Positions 26,827 to 35,481 of a stretch of 64,000 nucleotides of DNA are shown one piece after another (positions within the stretch are counted from its first letter, which is position 1; every line of letters starts with the position of its first letter). The stretch is from Altererythrobacter sp. XM-24bin4 (lineage in GTDB: Bacteria; Pseudomonadota; Alphaproteobacteria; Sphingomonadales; Sphingomonadaceae): positions 153,183 through 217,182 of the forward strand of contig QCWG01000001.1 of NCBI GenBank assembly GCA_003149575.1. Reading direction: 5' to 3'. A program made the position numbers and the translations under genes. The notes beneath the pieces are model-generated. The model was not told where the DNA came from. It saw only the letters and a list, made by a program, of their open reading frames with translations, and ran no database searches.

Positions 26827-27621
26827 ATGAAACTCGAAAGCGGAATGGCGGCAGTGGTAACCGGCGGCGCATCGGGACTGGGGCGTGCAAGCGCGCAGGC
26901 GCTGGCCGATCAAGGGCTGAAAGTCGCGATCTTCGATATCAATGACGAAGACGGCAAAGCGCATGCCAAGGCGATTGGCGGCACTTTCCACCGTGTCGAC
27001 ATCATGGATGAGCAGTCGGTTGAAGACGGCTTCGCCGCAGCGCGCGAAGCAAACGGCCAGGAACGCGTGACCGTGCATTGCGCCATGGCCAGCAGGCGCG
27101 GCAAGACGCTGGGCTGGGACAAGGAAAACGGCCGGTACAAGCGCTTGCCGACAGAGGATTACGCCTTTGGCGCAGAAGGTATCCTGATCGCAAGCTATCG
27201 CATCGCCAGTATCTCCGCCCTGGGCATGGCCAACAGCGAACCGCTAAATGAAGATGGTGAGCGCGGTTGCATCACACTGACCGCCAGTGTCGCGGCACAA
27301 GACGGGCAGATCGGACAAGTCATCTACGGCAGTTGCAAGTCAGGCGTGAACGGTCTGGTGCTACCGATGGCGCGCGACTTGATGGACATCGGCATCCGTG
27401 TGAATTCTGTAATGCCGGGCATTTTTGCGACCCCGTTGATGCTGGGGATGAAAGATCGCAATCCGGCCATGTGGGCGCAACTAAACGCCAGCGTACCTTT
27501 CCCCAAGCGGCTCGGCCATCCAGAGGAATTCGCATCGCTGATCTGCGAGATCGCCCGTAACAGCTACATAAACGGGCACCAGTTCCGCCTCGATGGCGCG
27601 ATCAGAATGCCGCCCAAATAG
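26827..27621 (+). CDS. SDR family oxidoreductase (3-hydroxyacyl-CoA dehydrogenase type 2-like)
   Basis: A 264-residue short-chain dehydrogenase/reductase. The cofactor loop is VVTGGASGLGRASAQAL, with Asp in FDIND favouring NAD. ITLTASVAAQDGQIGQVIYG and YGSCK carry the catalytic Ser, Tyr and Lys; VNSVMPGIFATPLM follows. The arrangement resembles HSD10-type 3-hydroxyacyl-CoA dehydrogenases. Two conserved points are altered: the NNAG/NCAG loop reads HCAMAS, and the fourth-helix asparagine region reads AFGAEGIL. The ATG at 26827 is preceded by GGAGCAGG. It begins a run with the alcohol dehydrogenase and enoyl-CoA hydratase genes, all with short gaps. Confidence 0.88.
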   Translation: MKLESGMAAVVTGGASGLGRASAQALADQGLKVAIFDINDEDGKAHAKAIGGTFHRVDIMDEQSVEDGFAAAREANGQERVTVHCAMASRRGKTLGWDKENGRYKRLPTEDYAFGAEGILIASYRIASISALGMANSEPLNEDGERGCITLTASVAAQDGQIGQVIYGSCKSGVNGLVLPMARDLMDIGIRVNSVMPGIFATPLMLGMKDRNPAMWAQLNASVPFPKRLGHPEEFASLICEIARNSYINGHQFRLDGAIRMPPK

Positions 27622-27631
27622 GAGAGACAAC

Positions 27632-28699
27632 ATGGCAACAGCCACCAATGAATATCCGACCAAGGCCTATGGCACTTCCGCTCCGGATTCTCCTGTCGGG
27701 CCGATGGACATCACGCGCCGCGGCCTTCGCGAAGATGATGTTCTGATCGACATCACTCATTGCGGCATCTGCCATTCGGACCTGCACACGGCGCGTAACG
27801 ATTGGGGCCGCACGACTTATCCTGTCGTGCCTGGGCACGAGATTGTCGGCACGATTGCGGCCATTGGCGAGAACGTGACCCGGCACGAGGTAGGTGATCG
27901 CGTTGCCATCGGCTGCATGGTCGATAGCTGCATGGAATGCCGGCACTGTGATCAGGATCTGGAACAATACTGCGTCAACGGGATGGTCGGCACCTATAAC
28001 GGCAAGGATTTGCGAGACGGCACGCCCACCTTTGGCGGCTATTCCGAGCGGATCGTTTGCCGCGAAGAGTTTGTGCTCAAAGTTCCGGACGCGATGTCGA
28101 TGGCTGAGGCTGCGCCGCTTTTGTGCGCGGGCATCACCACATACTCGCCATTGCGCACCTGGAAGATCGGCCCGGGCAGCAAGGTCGCCGTCGCGGGGTT
28201 GGGCGGGCTCGGCCATATGGGTGTGAAGCTGGCTGCCGCGATGGGCGCGGAAGTTACCGTGCTGAGCCGCAGTGAAAGCAAGCGTGAGGATGCCGAAAAG
28301 CTAGGCGCGCACGCATTTCTCAACACGTCAGACAAGGACGCGATGAAAGCCAAGGCCGGCTACTTTGACATGGTCCTGAACACTATCCCGGTGCGCCATG
28401 ACATTACCCCATACCTGCACCTGCTGAAGATCGATGGCGTGCAAGTTCTGGTAGGCGTGATCGATATGTTGCCGGAAATGCATTCCGGTATTCTACTGGG
28501 CCGCAAGGTGTTGACCGGCAGCGGGATTGGCGGATTGGCAGAGACGCAGGAAATGCTCGATTTCTGCGCAGAGCATGATGTGCTGCCAGAGATCGAGATC
28601 ATCCGCATGCAGGAAGTGAACGATGCCTATGACCGGATGGAAAAAAGTGACGTGAAATATCGCTTCGTCATCGATATGGGCAGCCTCAAAGAAACTTGA
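27632..28699 (+). CDS. Zinc-dependent NAD(P) alcohol dehydrogenase (YahK/cinnamyl type)
   Basis: A 355-residue medium-chain dehydrogenase. Catalytic zinc ligands are in THCGICHSDLH and PGHEIVG; structural zinc ligands are the cysteines of DSCMECRHCDQDLEQYC. The nucleotide motif is VAVAGLGGLGHMGVKLA, and LLCAGITTYSPL is typical of the cinnamyl-alcohol/YahK group, which reduces a broad range of aldehydes with NADPH. AGGAGAGACAAC precedes the ATG at 27632. It sits 10 bases after the SDR gene and 12 before the enoyl-CoA hydratase gene, so the three form a likely operon. Confidence 0.93.
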   Translation: MATATNEYPTKAYGTSAPDSPVGPMDITRRGLREDDVLIDITHCGICHSDLHTARNDWGRTTYPVVPGHEIVGTIAAIGENVTRHEVGDRVAIGCMVDSCMECRHCDQDLEQYCVNGMVGTYNGKDLRDGTPTFGGYSERIVCREEFVLKVPDAMSMAEAAPLLCAGITTYSPLRTWKIGPGSKVAVAGLGGLGHMGVKLAAAMGAEVTVLSRSESKREDAEKLGAHAFLNTSDKDAMKAKAGYFDMVLNTIPVRHDITPYLHLLKIDGVQVLVGVIDMLPEMHSGILLGRKVLTGSGIGGLAETQEMLDFCAEHDVLPEIEIIRMQEVNDAYDRMEKSDVKYRFVIDMGSLKET

Positions 28700-28711
28700 G
28701 GACCCCCCTTT

Positions 28712-29482
28712 ATGACTGACCATATCCGCATCGAGCAAAGCGACCGCCTGATCACGGTTGCGTTCAACCGCCCAGACAAGCGCAACGCAATCACTCAAGA
28801 CATGTATCAAGCGATGACCGATGCGGTGAATGCTTATGCCGTGGATGATGAAAACCGCGCGCTTATGATTACAGCGGACGGTGCCGGTGACGGGGCATAT
28901 TTCACCGCTGGCAATGATTTGCAGGATTTTGCCATGGGTCCGCGCGGTGAGAACAATCCGCCGGTCATCCAGTTTCTCCACGCGATCAAGGATTGCCCCA
29001 AACCTTTGATCGCTGCGGTGAATGGGCCAGCTATTGGTGTGGGCCTTACGCTGACACTGCATTGCGATCTGGTTTATGCCGCACAATCGGCGACGTTCAG
29101 CGCGCCTTTTGTGAAGTTGGGATTGGTGCCAGAAGCAGCCTCTTCTCTGCTGCTGCCAGAAGCTATCGGCATGGCCGCGGCGATGGACGTGTTCATGACC
29201 GGGCGCACGCTGACTTCGGAAGAGGCGCTGCGCATGGGGCTGATCTCCCGCATGTTTGATGACGCTGAATTTGACGCCCGCGCGCGCGAACTTGCCATGG
29301 TTGTCGCGAATGCCGCGCCCAATGCGATGCGCCATGCAAAGGCGCTGGTCCGAAACCGCAATGCCGAGATCACAGATCGCATGATGGCCGAAAGCGTGCA
29401 TTTCGCAAACCAGCTGCAATCGCCCGAATTCGGTGAAAGCGTTGCGGCAATGATGGCGAAGCGCCCGGCGTTCTATCCCTAA
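28712..29482 (+). CDS. Enoyl-CoA hydratase/isomerase family protein
   Basis: A 256-residue crotonase-fold protein. The N-terminal NRPDKRNAIT and the oxyanion-hole segments YFTAGNDLQDF and VNGPAIGVGLTLTLHCDLVYA are clear, followed by FVKLGLVPEAASSLLLPEAIG. Of the two crotonase glutamates, the one in the GGGCELA position is replaced (GVGLTLTL), while the PEA glutamate is kept; this pattern is common in isomerase or specialised members. It is the last gene of the SDR-ADH unit and converges with tRNA-Gly two bases later. Confidence 0.9.
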   Translation: MTDHIRIEQSDRLITVAFNRPDKRNAITQDMYQAMTDAVNAYAVDDENRALMITADGAGDGAYFTAGNDLQDFAMGPRGENNPPVIQFLHAIKDCPKPLIAAVNGPAIGVGLTLTLHCDLVYAAQSATFSAPFVKLGLVPEAASSLLLPEAIGMAAAMDVFMTGRTLTSEEALRMGLISRMFDDAEFDARARELAMVVANAAPNAMRHAKALVRNRNAEITDRMMAESVHFANQLQSPEFGESVAAMMAKRPAFYP

Positions 29483-29484
29483 TC

Positions 29485-29558
29485 TGGAGCGGGTGAAGGG
29501 AATCGAACCCTCGTCGTCAGCTTGGGAAGCTGCTGCTCTACCATTGAGCTACACCCGC
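29485..29558 (-). tRNA. tRNA-Gly (anticodon CCC)
   Basis: The minus strand gives GCGGGTG for the acceptor arm, GCTC/GAGC for the D stem, an anticodon loop TTCCCAA (anticodon CCC), the T arm with GGTTCGATTCC, then CACCCGC, discriminator T and an encoded CCA at 29485-29487. All stems pair apart from one mismatch at the base of the anticodon stem. Confidence 0.95.
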
Positions 29559-29722
29559 ACCCCGATCCGGGCTCGCGCATTGCCGCAAAGGCCAAAGATG
29601 GTCAATCAGATAGGTGAAGCGGACATGCGCGGCTAGTATCACACACATGAACGCGGCTTGGCTTGGATTCGCAACTGCGAAGAGGTAGAGCGCGCGAAAG
29701 ATTCGAAGGTTCGAGAGGAATA

Positions 29723-31222
29723 ATGATGCGGCAAGTTGATCATTTTCTAGCCGGAGGGGAGAGCGTTCCCTCTACACGCAAGCACCAGGTGTGGAACCCC
29801 TCGACCGGCGAAGTGCAAGCTGAAGTTGCCCTGGGCGATGCGGCTCTGCTCGATAAAGCGGTGGCGACAGCAAAGGCGGTCCAGCCCGGCTGGGCGGCGA
29901 CCAATCCGCAAAAGCGCGCACGTGTGATGTTCAAGTTCAAGGAATTGATCGAACATAACATGCAGGAGCTTGCCGAACTGCTTAGCTCCGAGCACGGCAA
30001 GGTGATCGACGATGCGAAAGGCGACGTTCAACGCGGGCTGGAAGTGATCGAATATGCTTGCGGTATCCCGCAGGCTCTCAAGGGCGAGTACACCCAAGGC
30101 GCCGGGCCGGGTATCGATGTCTATTCCATGCGTCAGCCGCTCGGCATCGGTGCAGGCATCACACCGTTCAACTTCCCAGCGATGATCCCGATGTGGATGT
30201 TCGGTATGGCATGTGCGGCCGGAAATGCCTTTATTCTGAAGCCGTCAGAGCGCGATCCCTCAGTCCCCGTCCGCCTCGCTGAGCTGTTTCTGGAAGCAGG
30301 TGCGCCAGACGGTTTGCTGCAAGTGGTTCACGGCGACAAGGAAATGGTCGACGCGATCCTTGACCATCCGGATATCCCCGCGATCAGCTTTGTCGGCAGC
30401 TCTGACATCGCGCAATATATCTACTCACGCGGCAGTGCGAATGCAAAGCGCATACAGGCATTCGGCGGCGCGAAAAACCACGGCATTGTGATGCCTGACG
30501 CGGATCTGGATCAAGTGGTCAATGATCTGGCAGGCGCGGCATTTGGCAGCGCAGGCGAGCGGTGCATGGCATTGCCTGTCGTCGTACCGGTTGGCGAAGA
30601 CACCGCCAATCGTTTGCGCGAAAAGCTGATCCCGGCAATCAACGCATTGCGCATTGGTGTGTCGAACGATCCGGACGCGCATTACGGCCCGGTTGTAACG
30701 CCCGAGCACAAAGCGCGGGTCGAAGGCTGGATCGATACGGCTGAAGCCGAAGGTGCAGAAATCGTGATCGATGGCCGCGGGTTCACACTGCAAGGGCATG
30801 AGAACGGCTTCTTCGTCGGTCCGACCCTGATCGACCGCGTTACGCCGCGGATGGAAAGCTACAAGGAAGAGATTTTCGGCCCTGTGCTGCAGATCGTGCG
30901 CGCCAACGACTTCGAAGACGCGGTTCGACTGCCAAGCGAGCATCAGTACGGCAATGGCGTTGCGATCTTTACGCGCAACGGACACGCCGCGCGCGAATTC
31001 GCCAGCCGGGTGAACGTGGGCATGGTCGGCGTGAACGTGCCGATCCCTGTACCGGTCAGCTATCACAGCTTCGGCGGGTGGAAACGCTCCGGCTTTGGCG
31101 ACATCGATCAGTACGGCATGGAAGGCCTGAAGTTCTGGACCAAGAACAAGAAGATTACTCAGCGCTGGCCCGATGGCGGGGGCGATGGATCGAATGCCTT
31201 TGTCATTCCAACGATGGGGTGA
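29723..31222 (+). CDS. mmsA: CoA-acylating methylmalonate-semialdehyde dehydrogenase
   Basis: MmsA oxidises methylmalonate semialdehyde to propionyl-CoA with NAD and CoA, the last step of valine breakdown, and also handles malonate semialdehyde. The 499-residue protein has the aldehyde-dehydrogenase core, with PFNFPAMIPMWMF, ISFVGSSDIAQYIYS, FGGAKNHGIVMPDAD and the catalytic cysteine in GSAGERCMALPV. The asparagine in GGAKNH and the MmsA-type C-terminus (SFGGWKRSGFGD ... FWTKNKKITQRW) distinguish it from ordinary ALDH. Start ATG 29723 (or 29726) follows GAGAGGAA. It heads the valine catabolic run that continues to 35481. Confidence 0.96.
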   Translation: MMRQVDHFLAGGESVPSTRKHQVWNPSTGEVQAEVALGDAALLDKAVATAKAVQPGWAATNPQKRARVMFKFKELIEHNMQELAELLSSEHGKVIDDAKGDVQRGLEVIEYACGIPQALKGEYTQGAGPGIDVYSMRQPLGIGAGITPFNFPAMIPMWMFGMACAAGNAFILKPSERDPSVPVRLAELFLEAGAPDGLLQVVHGDKEMVDAILDHPDIPAISFVGSSDIAQYIYSRGSANAKRIQAFGGAKNHGIVMPDADLDQVVNDLAGAAFGSAGERCMALPVVVPVGEDTANRLREKLIPAINALRIGVSNDPDAHYGPVVTPEHKARVEGWIDTAEAEGAEIVIDGRGFTLQGHENGFFVGPTLIDRVTPRMESYKEEIFGPVLQIVRANDFEDAVRLPSEHQYGNGVAIFTRNGHAAREFASRVNVGMVGVNVPIPVPVSYHSFGGWKRSGFGDIDQYGMEGLKFWTKNKKITQRWPDGGGDGSNAFVIPTMG

Positions 31223-31238
31223 AGTAAGGGATGAAACT

Positions 31239-31553
31239 ATGAGACTGATTGCGACTCCACTATTCGCTCTGCCGTTGGTTGCCTGTGCTGGATATGCTGA
31301 CCCGGAACCAGCGCCTCCCGCGCCAGCGGTTACCACAGCGCCAGCAGAATATGTCTGCGATGTAGCGCCTGCGGAGTATCACGTTGGCCACGATGCGACT
31401 GCGGAAATGGGCGCGGCCATTCTGCGCGAAAGCGGGTCACGCACACTGCGATGGGGTCTCCCGCGTACCACATGGACGATGGATTATCGCCAGGATCGCG
31501 TGAATGTGCGCTATGACGACAACATGAAGATAACCCAAGTCAGCTGCGGGTAA
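31239..31553 (+). CDS. I78 family peptidase inhibitor, lipoprotein
   Basis: A 104-residue exported protein. A lipoprotein signal ends at the lipobox LVAC (Cys16), followed by a Pro/Ala-rich linker and one I78-type inhibitor domain: CDVAPAEYHVGHDATAEM, RTLRWGLP, then TMDYRQDRVNVRYDDNMKIT and a final VSCG. The two cysteines at the ends of the domain probably form a disulfide. I78 proteins resemble the Aspergillus elastase inhibitor and potato-inhibitor-I folds. It lies between mmsA and the acyl-CoA dehydrogenase gene with short gaps, yet has no evident link to valine catabolism. Confidence 0.85.
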   Translation: MRLIATPLFALPLVACAGYADPEPAPPAPAVTTAPAEYVCDVAPAEYHVGHDATAEMGAAILRESGSRTLRWGLPRTTWTMDYRQDRVNVRYDDNMKITQVSCG

Positions 31554-31599
31554 GCAGCGTTATGAAGCCAAGCGATCGAGAGGGGCTATTGCGCACGCC

Positions 31600-32745
31600 A
31601 TGACAGGACAATTTGCATTAACTGACGACCAACTCGCCATTCAGGAAATGGCGCAGCGTTTCACTGCAGACAATATCACACCCTTCGCGGGCGAATGGGA
31701 CGAGAAGAGCCACTTTCCGCGCGATGTAATCCAGCAGACGGGCGAACTGGGCTTTGGCGCGATCTACGTTTCCGAGGAATCGGGCGGGATTAACCTTGGC
31801 CGGCTTGAAGCCGCACTGATCATGGAAGCCATGGCCTATGGCTGCCCCACGACCAGCGCCTATATCTCGATCCACAATATGGCCGCATGGATGATCGACC
31901 GCTTCGGCGGAGACGAACTGAAAGCACGCTACCTGCCCAAGCTGGTGACGATGGAACACATCGCCAGCTATGCGCTGACGGAACCCGGCTCAGGCTCGGA
32001 CGCAGCGGGTCTTAAGACCAGCGCCGTGCTGGACGGCGACCACTATGTCCTAAATGGCACCAAGCAATTTATCTCGGGTAGCGGCTTCAACGACATCTAT
32101 GTCGTCATGGTCCGCACCGGAGAGCACAAGTCAAAGGGCATCACCTGCCTTGTGATCGAGAAAGACACGCCGGGCCTCAGCTTCGGCAAGCCTGAAAAGA
32201 AGCTTGGCTGGAATGCTTCGCCCACAGCGCAGCTGATATTCGAGGATTGCCGCGTTCCGGTTGCCAACCGCGTTGGCGCAGAGGGCGAAGGCTTCCGCTT
32301 TGCCATGGCCGGATTGGATGGCGGGCGCATCAATATCGGCGCATGTTCGCTGGGCGGCGCGCAACGCTGCCTGGACGAAGCGGTGAAATACACCAAGGAA
32401 CGCAAGCAGTTCGATACGCCTGTGGCCGATTTCCAGAACACACAATTCATGCTGGCCGACATGGCGACCGAGCTGGAGGCGGCGCGCGCGCTGCTCTATC
32501 TCGCGGCGGCGAAAGTGACCGAGAATGCGCCGGACAAGACGCGCTTTTCCGCCATGGCCAAGCGGCTCGCGACTGATAGCGGCAGCAACGTGGCCAACAA
32601 CGCGCTGCAACTGTTCGGCGGTTATGGCTATCTGAAGGAATATCCGATCGAACGCTTCTGGCGCGATTTGCGCGTGCATTCGATTCTGGAGGGCACCAAT
32701 CAGGTCATGCGGATGATCGTAGGACGGGATCTGACACACCAATGA
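31600..32745 (+). CDS. Acyl-CoA dehydrogenase, probably isobutyryl-CoA dehydrogenase
   Basis: A 381-residue flavoprotein acyl-CoA dehydrogenase. The FAD/substrate signature ALTEPGSGSDAAGLKT and the C-terminal active-site region FWRDLRVHSILEGTNQVMRM with the catalytic glutamate are present; KKLGWNASPTAQLIFEDCRV is in between. The neighbours (hydroxyisobutyryl-CoA hydrolase, enoyl-CoA hydratase, MmsA, MmsB) point to oxidation of isobutyryl-CoA to methacrylyl-CoA in valine degradation. The gene overlaps the next one by four bases (ATGA). Alternative substrates such as 2-methylbutyryl-CoA cannot be excluded. Confidence 0.93.
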   Translation: MTGQFALTDDQLAIQEMAQRFTADNITPFAGEWDEKSHFPRDVIQQTGELGFGAIYVSEESGGINLGRLEAALIMEAMAYGCPTTSAYISIHNMAAWMIDRFGGDELKARYLPKLVTMEHIASYALTEPGSGSDAAGLKTSAVLDGDHYVLNGTKQFISGSGFNDIYVVMVRTGEHKSKGITCLVIEKDTPGLSFGKPEKKLGWNASPTAQLIFEDCRVPVANRVGAEGEGFRFAMAGLDGGRINIGACSLGGAQRCLDEAVKYTKERKQFDTPVADFQNTQFMLADMATELEAARALLYLAAAKVTENAPDKTRFSAMAKRLATDSGSNVANNALQLFGGYGYLKEYPIERFWRDLRVHSILEGTNQVMRMIVGRDLTHQ

Positions 32746-33788
32746 CTCAAGAATTGCTGACATCTATTGAAGGGGCGGCAGGAAAACTGTCCCTCAATCG
32801 CCCCAAGGCGCTGCATTCGCTCACTCTGGATATGTGCCATGCGATGAACTCGGCGCTAACCGCGTGGGCGAGCGACGACGCGGTGAAAGCTGTGATCCTC
32901 GACCATGCCGAGGGGCGCGGGTTTTGCGCGGGTGGCGATATCAACCTGCTGCGCGAAAGCGCTTTGAATGATGGTGGAGTTTCGGGCCGCAAGTTCTTCC
33001 ATGACGAGTATCAATTGAACCATCAGATGTTCACCTATGAAAAGCCGATCGTGGCGTTCATGGACGGCATCACCATGGGCGGCGGTGTTGGCATTTCACA
33101 GCCCTGCAAATTCCGTGTCGCGACGGAGAACACGCGTTTCGCCATGCCGGAAACGGGCATCGGCCTGTTCCCCGACGTTGGCGGCGGCTGGTATCTCTCG
33201 CGACTGGGGGGGCGTTTGGGACAGTTCCTGGCGATCACCGGTGCACGGCTGGATGGGGCAGAATGCCTTTGGACCGGCCTCGCGACCCATTACCTGCCAA
33301 GCGAAAAGCTGGAAGAAGCCAAGGCCCGGATCGCAGAACATCCCGAACGCATCGCCAGGATACTCGGCGAGTTATCCGCACCAACACCGGACGCACGTAT
33401 CGCTGGCAATGCGGACAAGATCGCCAAACATTTCGCGTCGGACCGCTATGAAGACATACTTGCTTCGCTAGACGCCGATGAAAGCGATTGGGCGGCGAAG
33501 GAACGCGGCACGCTGGGCACTAAAAGCCCGCAAACCTGCAAGGTCGCACTGCGCCAATTGGCTGAAAGCGAAAAGCTGGATGATTTCGCGGACAATATGG
33601 CGATGGAATATCGTATCGCTTCGCGCGTGCTGACCCGCCCCGATTTTGCTGAAGGCGTGCGCGCGGTAATTGTTGAGAAAACGCACGATCCCAAATGGGA
33701 TCCCGCTACTCCTGAAGGCGTGAGTGACGAGCTGATCGATCAGATTTTCGCGCCCTTGCCTGCCGATAAGGAATGGAAACCCCTATGA
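32742..33788 (+). CDS. 3-hydroxyisobutyryl-CoA hydrolase (HIBCH-like)
   Basis: A 348-residue crotonase-superfamily thioesterase. Its length (crotonases are about 260) and the motifs SLNRPKALHSLTLDMC, GRGFCAGGDINLLRES, DGITMGGGVGISQPCKFRV and MPETGIGLFPDVGGGWYLSR match HIBCH, which hydrolyses 3-hydroxyisobutyryl-CoA to free 3-hydroxyisobutyrate. It overlaps the genes on both sides (ATGA at 32742 and 33785), so expression is tightly coupled to the acyl-CoA dehydrogenase and hydratase of the same pathway. Confidence 0.95.
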   Translation: MTQELLTSIEGAAGKLSLNRPKALHSLTLDMCHAMNSALTAWASDDAVKAVILDHAEGRGFCAGGDINLLRESALNDGGVSGRKFFHDEYQLNHQMFTYEKPIVAFMDGITMGGGVGISQPCKFRVATENTRFAMPETGIGLFPDVGGGWYLSRLGGRLGQFLAITGARLDGAECLWTGLATHYLPSEKLEEAKARIAEHPERIARILGELSAPTPDARIAGNADKIAKHFASDRYEDILASLDADESDWAAKERGTLGTKSPQTCKVALRQLAESEKLDDFADNMAMEYRIASRVLTRPDFAEGVRAVIVEKTHDPKWDPATPEGVSDELIDQIFAPLPADKEWKPL

Positions 33789-34579
33789 CCTACGAAACTA
33801 TCACCGCCGAAAAAGATGCCCACGGCACCAAAGGTGTCACGCTGTTGACGATCAACCGTCCGCAGGCACTGAACGCGCTCAATTCCAAGGTACTGGAAGA
33901 GCTGATCGAAGCATTCGCCGATTATCAGGCAGACGACAGCCAGCTTTGCGCCATCCTGACAGGCTCCGGCGAGAAAGCCTTCGCGGCAGGCGCGGACATC
34001 AAGGAAATGAGCGAGAAAGCGGCGGCCGATTTCTATCTCGACGATTTCTTTTCGCTCTGGACCAGCGAGATCGTGAAGAAGACCCGCAAGCCGTGGATTG
34101 CTGCGGTCAATGGCTTTGCACTGGGCGGCGGGTGCGAGCTGGCGATGATGGCAGACTTCATCATCGCATCGGACAATGCCAAATTCGGCCAGCCTGAAAT
34201 CAAACTGGGCGTAGCCCCGGGCATGGGCGGTTCGCAGCGCCTGACCCGCGCCATCGGCAAGTCAAAGAGCATGGAAATGTGTCTGACCGGCCGGATGATG
34301 AGCGCCGAGGAAGCCGAGCGGTCGAACCTGATCGTGCGTGTTGTGCCTCAGGCGGATTTGATCGCAGACGTGCTCAAGACCGCCGCGACCATTGCCAGCA
34401 TGCCGCCAATGGCAACCATCGCGAACAAGGAAATGGTCAATTCGGCCTTCGAAATGACGCTGGATCAGGGGCTGATTGTTGAGCGCCGTATCTTCCAGAT
34501 CCTGACCGCGAGCGAAGACAAGGCCGAAGGCATGGCCGCCTTTATCGAGAAGCGCGAAGGCCAGTGGAAGGGGCGCTAG
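33785..34579 (+). CDS. Enoyl-CoA hydratase (methacrylyl-CoA hydration)
   Basis: A 264-residue canonical enoyl-CoA hydratase with both catalytic glutamates: one in GGGCELAMMADFIIA and one in FGQPEIKLGVAPGMGGSQRL. The oxyanion loop is EKAFAAGADIKEMSEKAA. In this context it should hydrate methacrylyl-CoA to 3-hydroxyisobutyryl-CoA, between the acyl-CoA dehydrogenase and the HIBCH-like hydrolase. ATG at 33785 overlaps the upstream stop, and the product may also serve general beta-oxidation. Confidence 0.94.
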   Translation: MTYETITAEKDAHGTKGVTLLTINRPQALNALNSKVLEELIEAFADYQADDSQLCAILTGSGEKAFAAGADIKEMSEKAAADFYLDDFFSLWTSEIVKKTRKPWIAAVNGFALGGGCELAMMADFIIASDNAKFGQPEIKLGVAPGMGGSQRLTRAIGKSKSMEMCLTGRMMSAEEAERSNLIVRVVPQADLIADVLKTAATIASMPPMATIANKEMVNSAFEMTLDQGLIVERRIFQILTASEDKAEGMAAFIEKREGQWKGR

Positions 34580-34614
34580 TCTTGGATTGAACCAAGCCCC
34601 CAAAGGAGAGACAC

Positions 34615-35481
34615 ATGAAAATCGCATTTATTGGCCTCGGCAATATGGGCGGCGGGATGGCCGCAAATCTTGTGAAAGCCGGGCACCACGTCCGCGCGTT
34701 CGATCTGTCCGAGGATGCGCTGGCCCGCGCCAAGGAAGCTGGCTGCGAAACCTTCACCAATGTCCGCGATGCTGTGAAAGACGCCGAAGCGGTTGTCTCC
34801 ATGCTGCCCAACGGGGCCATCGTAAAATCGGTCTACACCAGCGACGTTATCGGCCACACGCCGCATGCCGCAACGCTGATCGATTGTTCGACCATCGATG
34901 TCGCCACCGCGCGCGAAGTTGCCGATGCGGCACACGCAGAAGGCTATAAGATTGTCGATGCACCCGTTTCTGGCGGCATCGCGGCGGCGAATGCCGGCAC
35001 GCTGACCTTCATGGTCGGCGGAGAAATCCACGCCTTTGAGGCAGCCAAGCCGGTGCTCGAAGCAATGGGTAAGGCCGTGATCCATGCTGGCGGTATCGGC
35101 AATGGTCAGGCTGCGAAAATCTGCAACAACATGCTGCTCGCGATCCATATGATCGGCACGTGTGAAGCCTTCGCCATGGCGGAGAAACTGGGCCTTGACG
35201 CACAGACTTTCTATGACATTTCCAGCGTATCTTCGGGCCAGAACTGGTCAATGACCAGCTATTGCCCGGTACCCGGCGTCGGCCCGCAGAGCCCGAGCGA
35301 CAATGACTATCAGGGCGGGTTTGCTACCGCGCTGATGCTGAAAGACCTGAAGCTGGCGATGGAAGCGGCGGAAAGCGCAGGTGCAACCACCGCGCTGGGC
35401 CGCCATGCCCAGGAAATCTACGAAGCCTTTGCTGAGCAGAACGGTTCGGTTGATTTCTCCGGCGTCATCAAGACGCTCTAG
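34615..35481 (+). CDS. mmsB: 3-hydroxyisobutyrate dehydrogenase
   Basis: MmsB oxidises 3-hydroxyisobutyrate to methylmalonate semialdehyde with NAD. The 288-residue protein has the N-terminal IGLGNMGGGMAANLVKAGH, DAPVSGGIAAANAGTLTFMV, and the catalytic lysine in GNGQAAKICNNMLL. A good GGAGAGACAC site precedes the ATG. It closes the valine run: with the four upstream enzymes the set covers every step from isobutyryl-CoA to propionyl-CoA. Its stop codon abuts the stop of the convergent Nmad3 gene with no spacer. Confidence 0.96.
   Translation: MKIAFIGLGNMGGGMAANLVKAGHHVRAFDLSEDALARAKEAGCETFTNVRDAVKDAEAVVSMLPNGAIVKSVYTSDVIGHTPHAATLIDCSTIDVATAREVADAAHAEGYKIVDAPVSGGIAAANAGTLTFMVGGEIHAFEAAKPVLEAMGKAVIHAGGIGNGQAAKICNNMLLAIHMIGTCEAFAMAEKLGLDAQTFYDISSVSSGQNWSMTSYCPVPGVGPQSPSDNDYQGGFATALMLKDLKLAMEAAESAGATTALGRHAQEIYEAFAEQNGSVDFSGVIKTL

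Noticed and set aside
28712..29482. Large antisense frame opposite the enoyl-CoA hydratase and alcohol dehydrogenase 3' end (28493-29419 minus)
   Set aside because: It is a His/Arg-rich shadow of genes with clear motifs on the plus strand.
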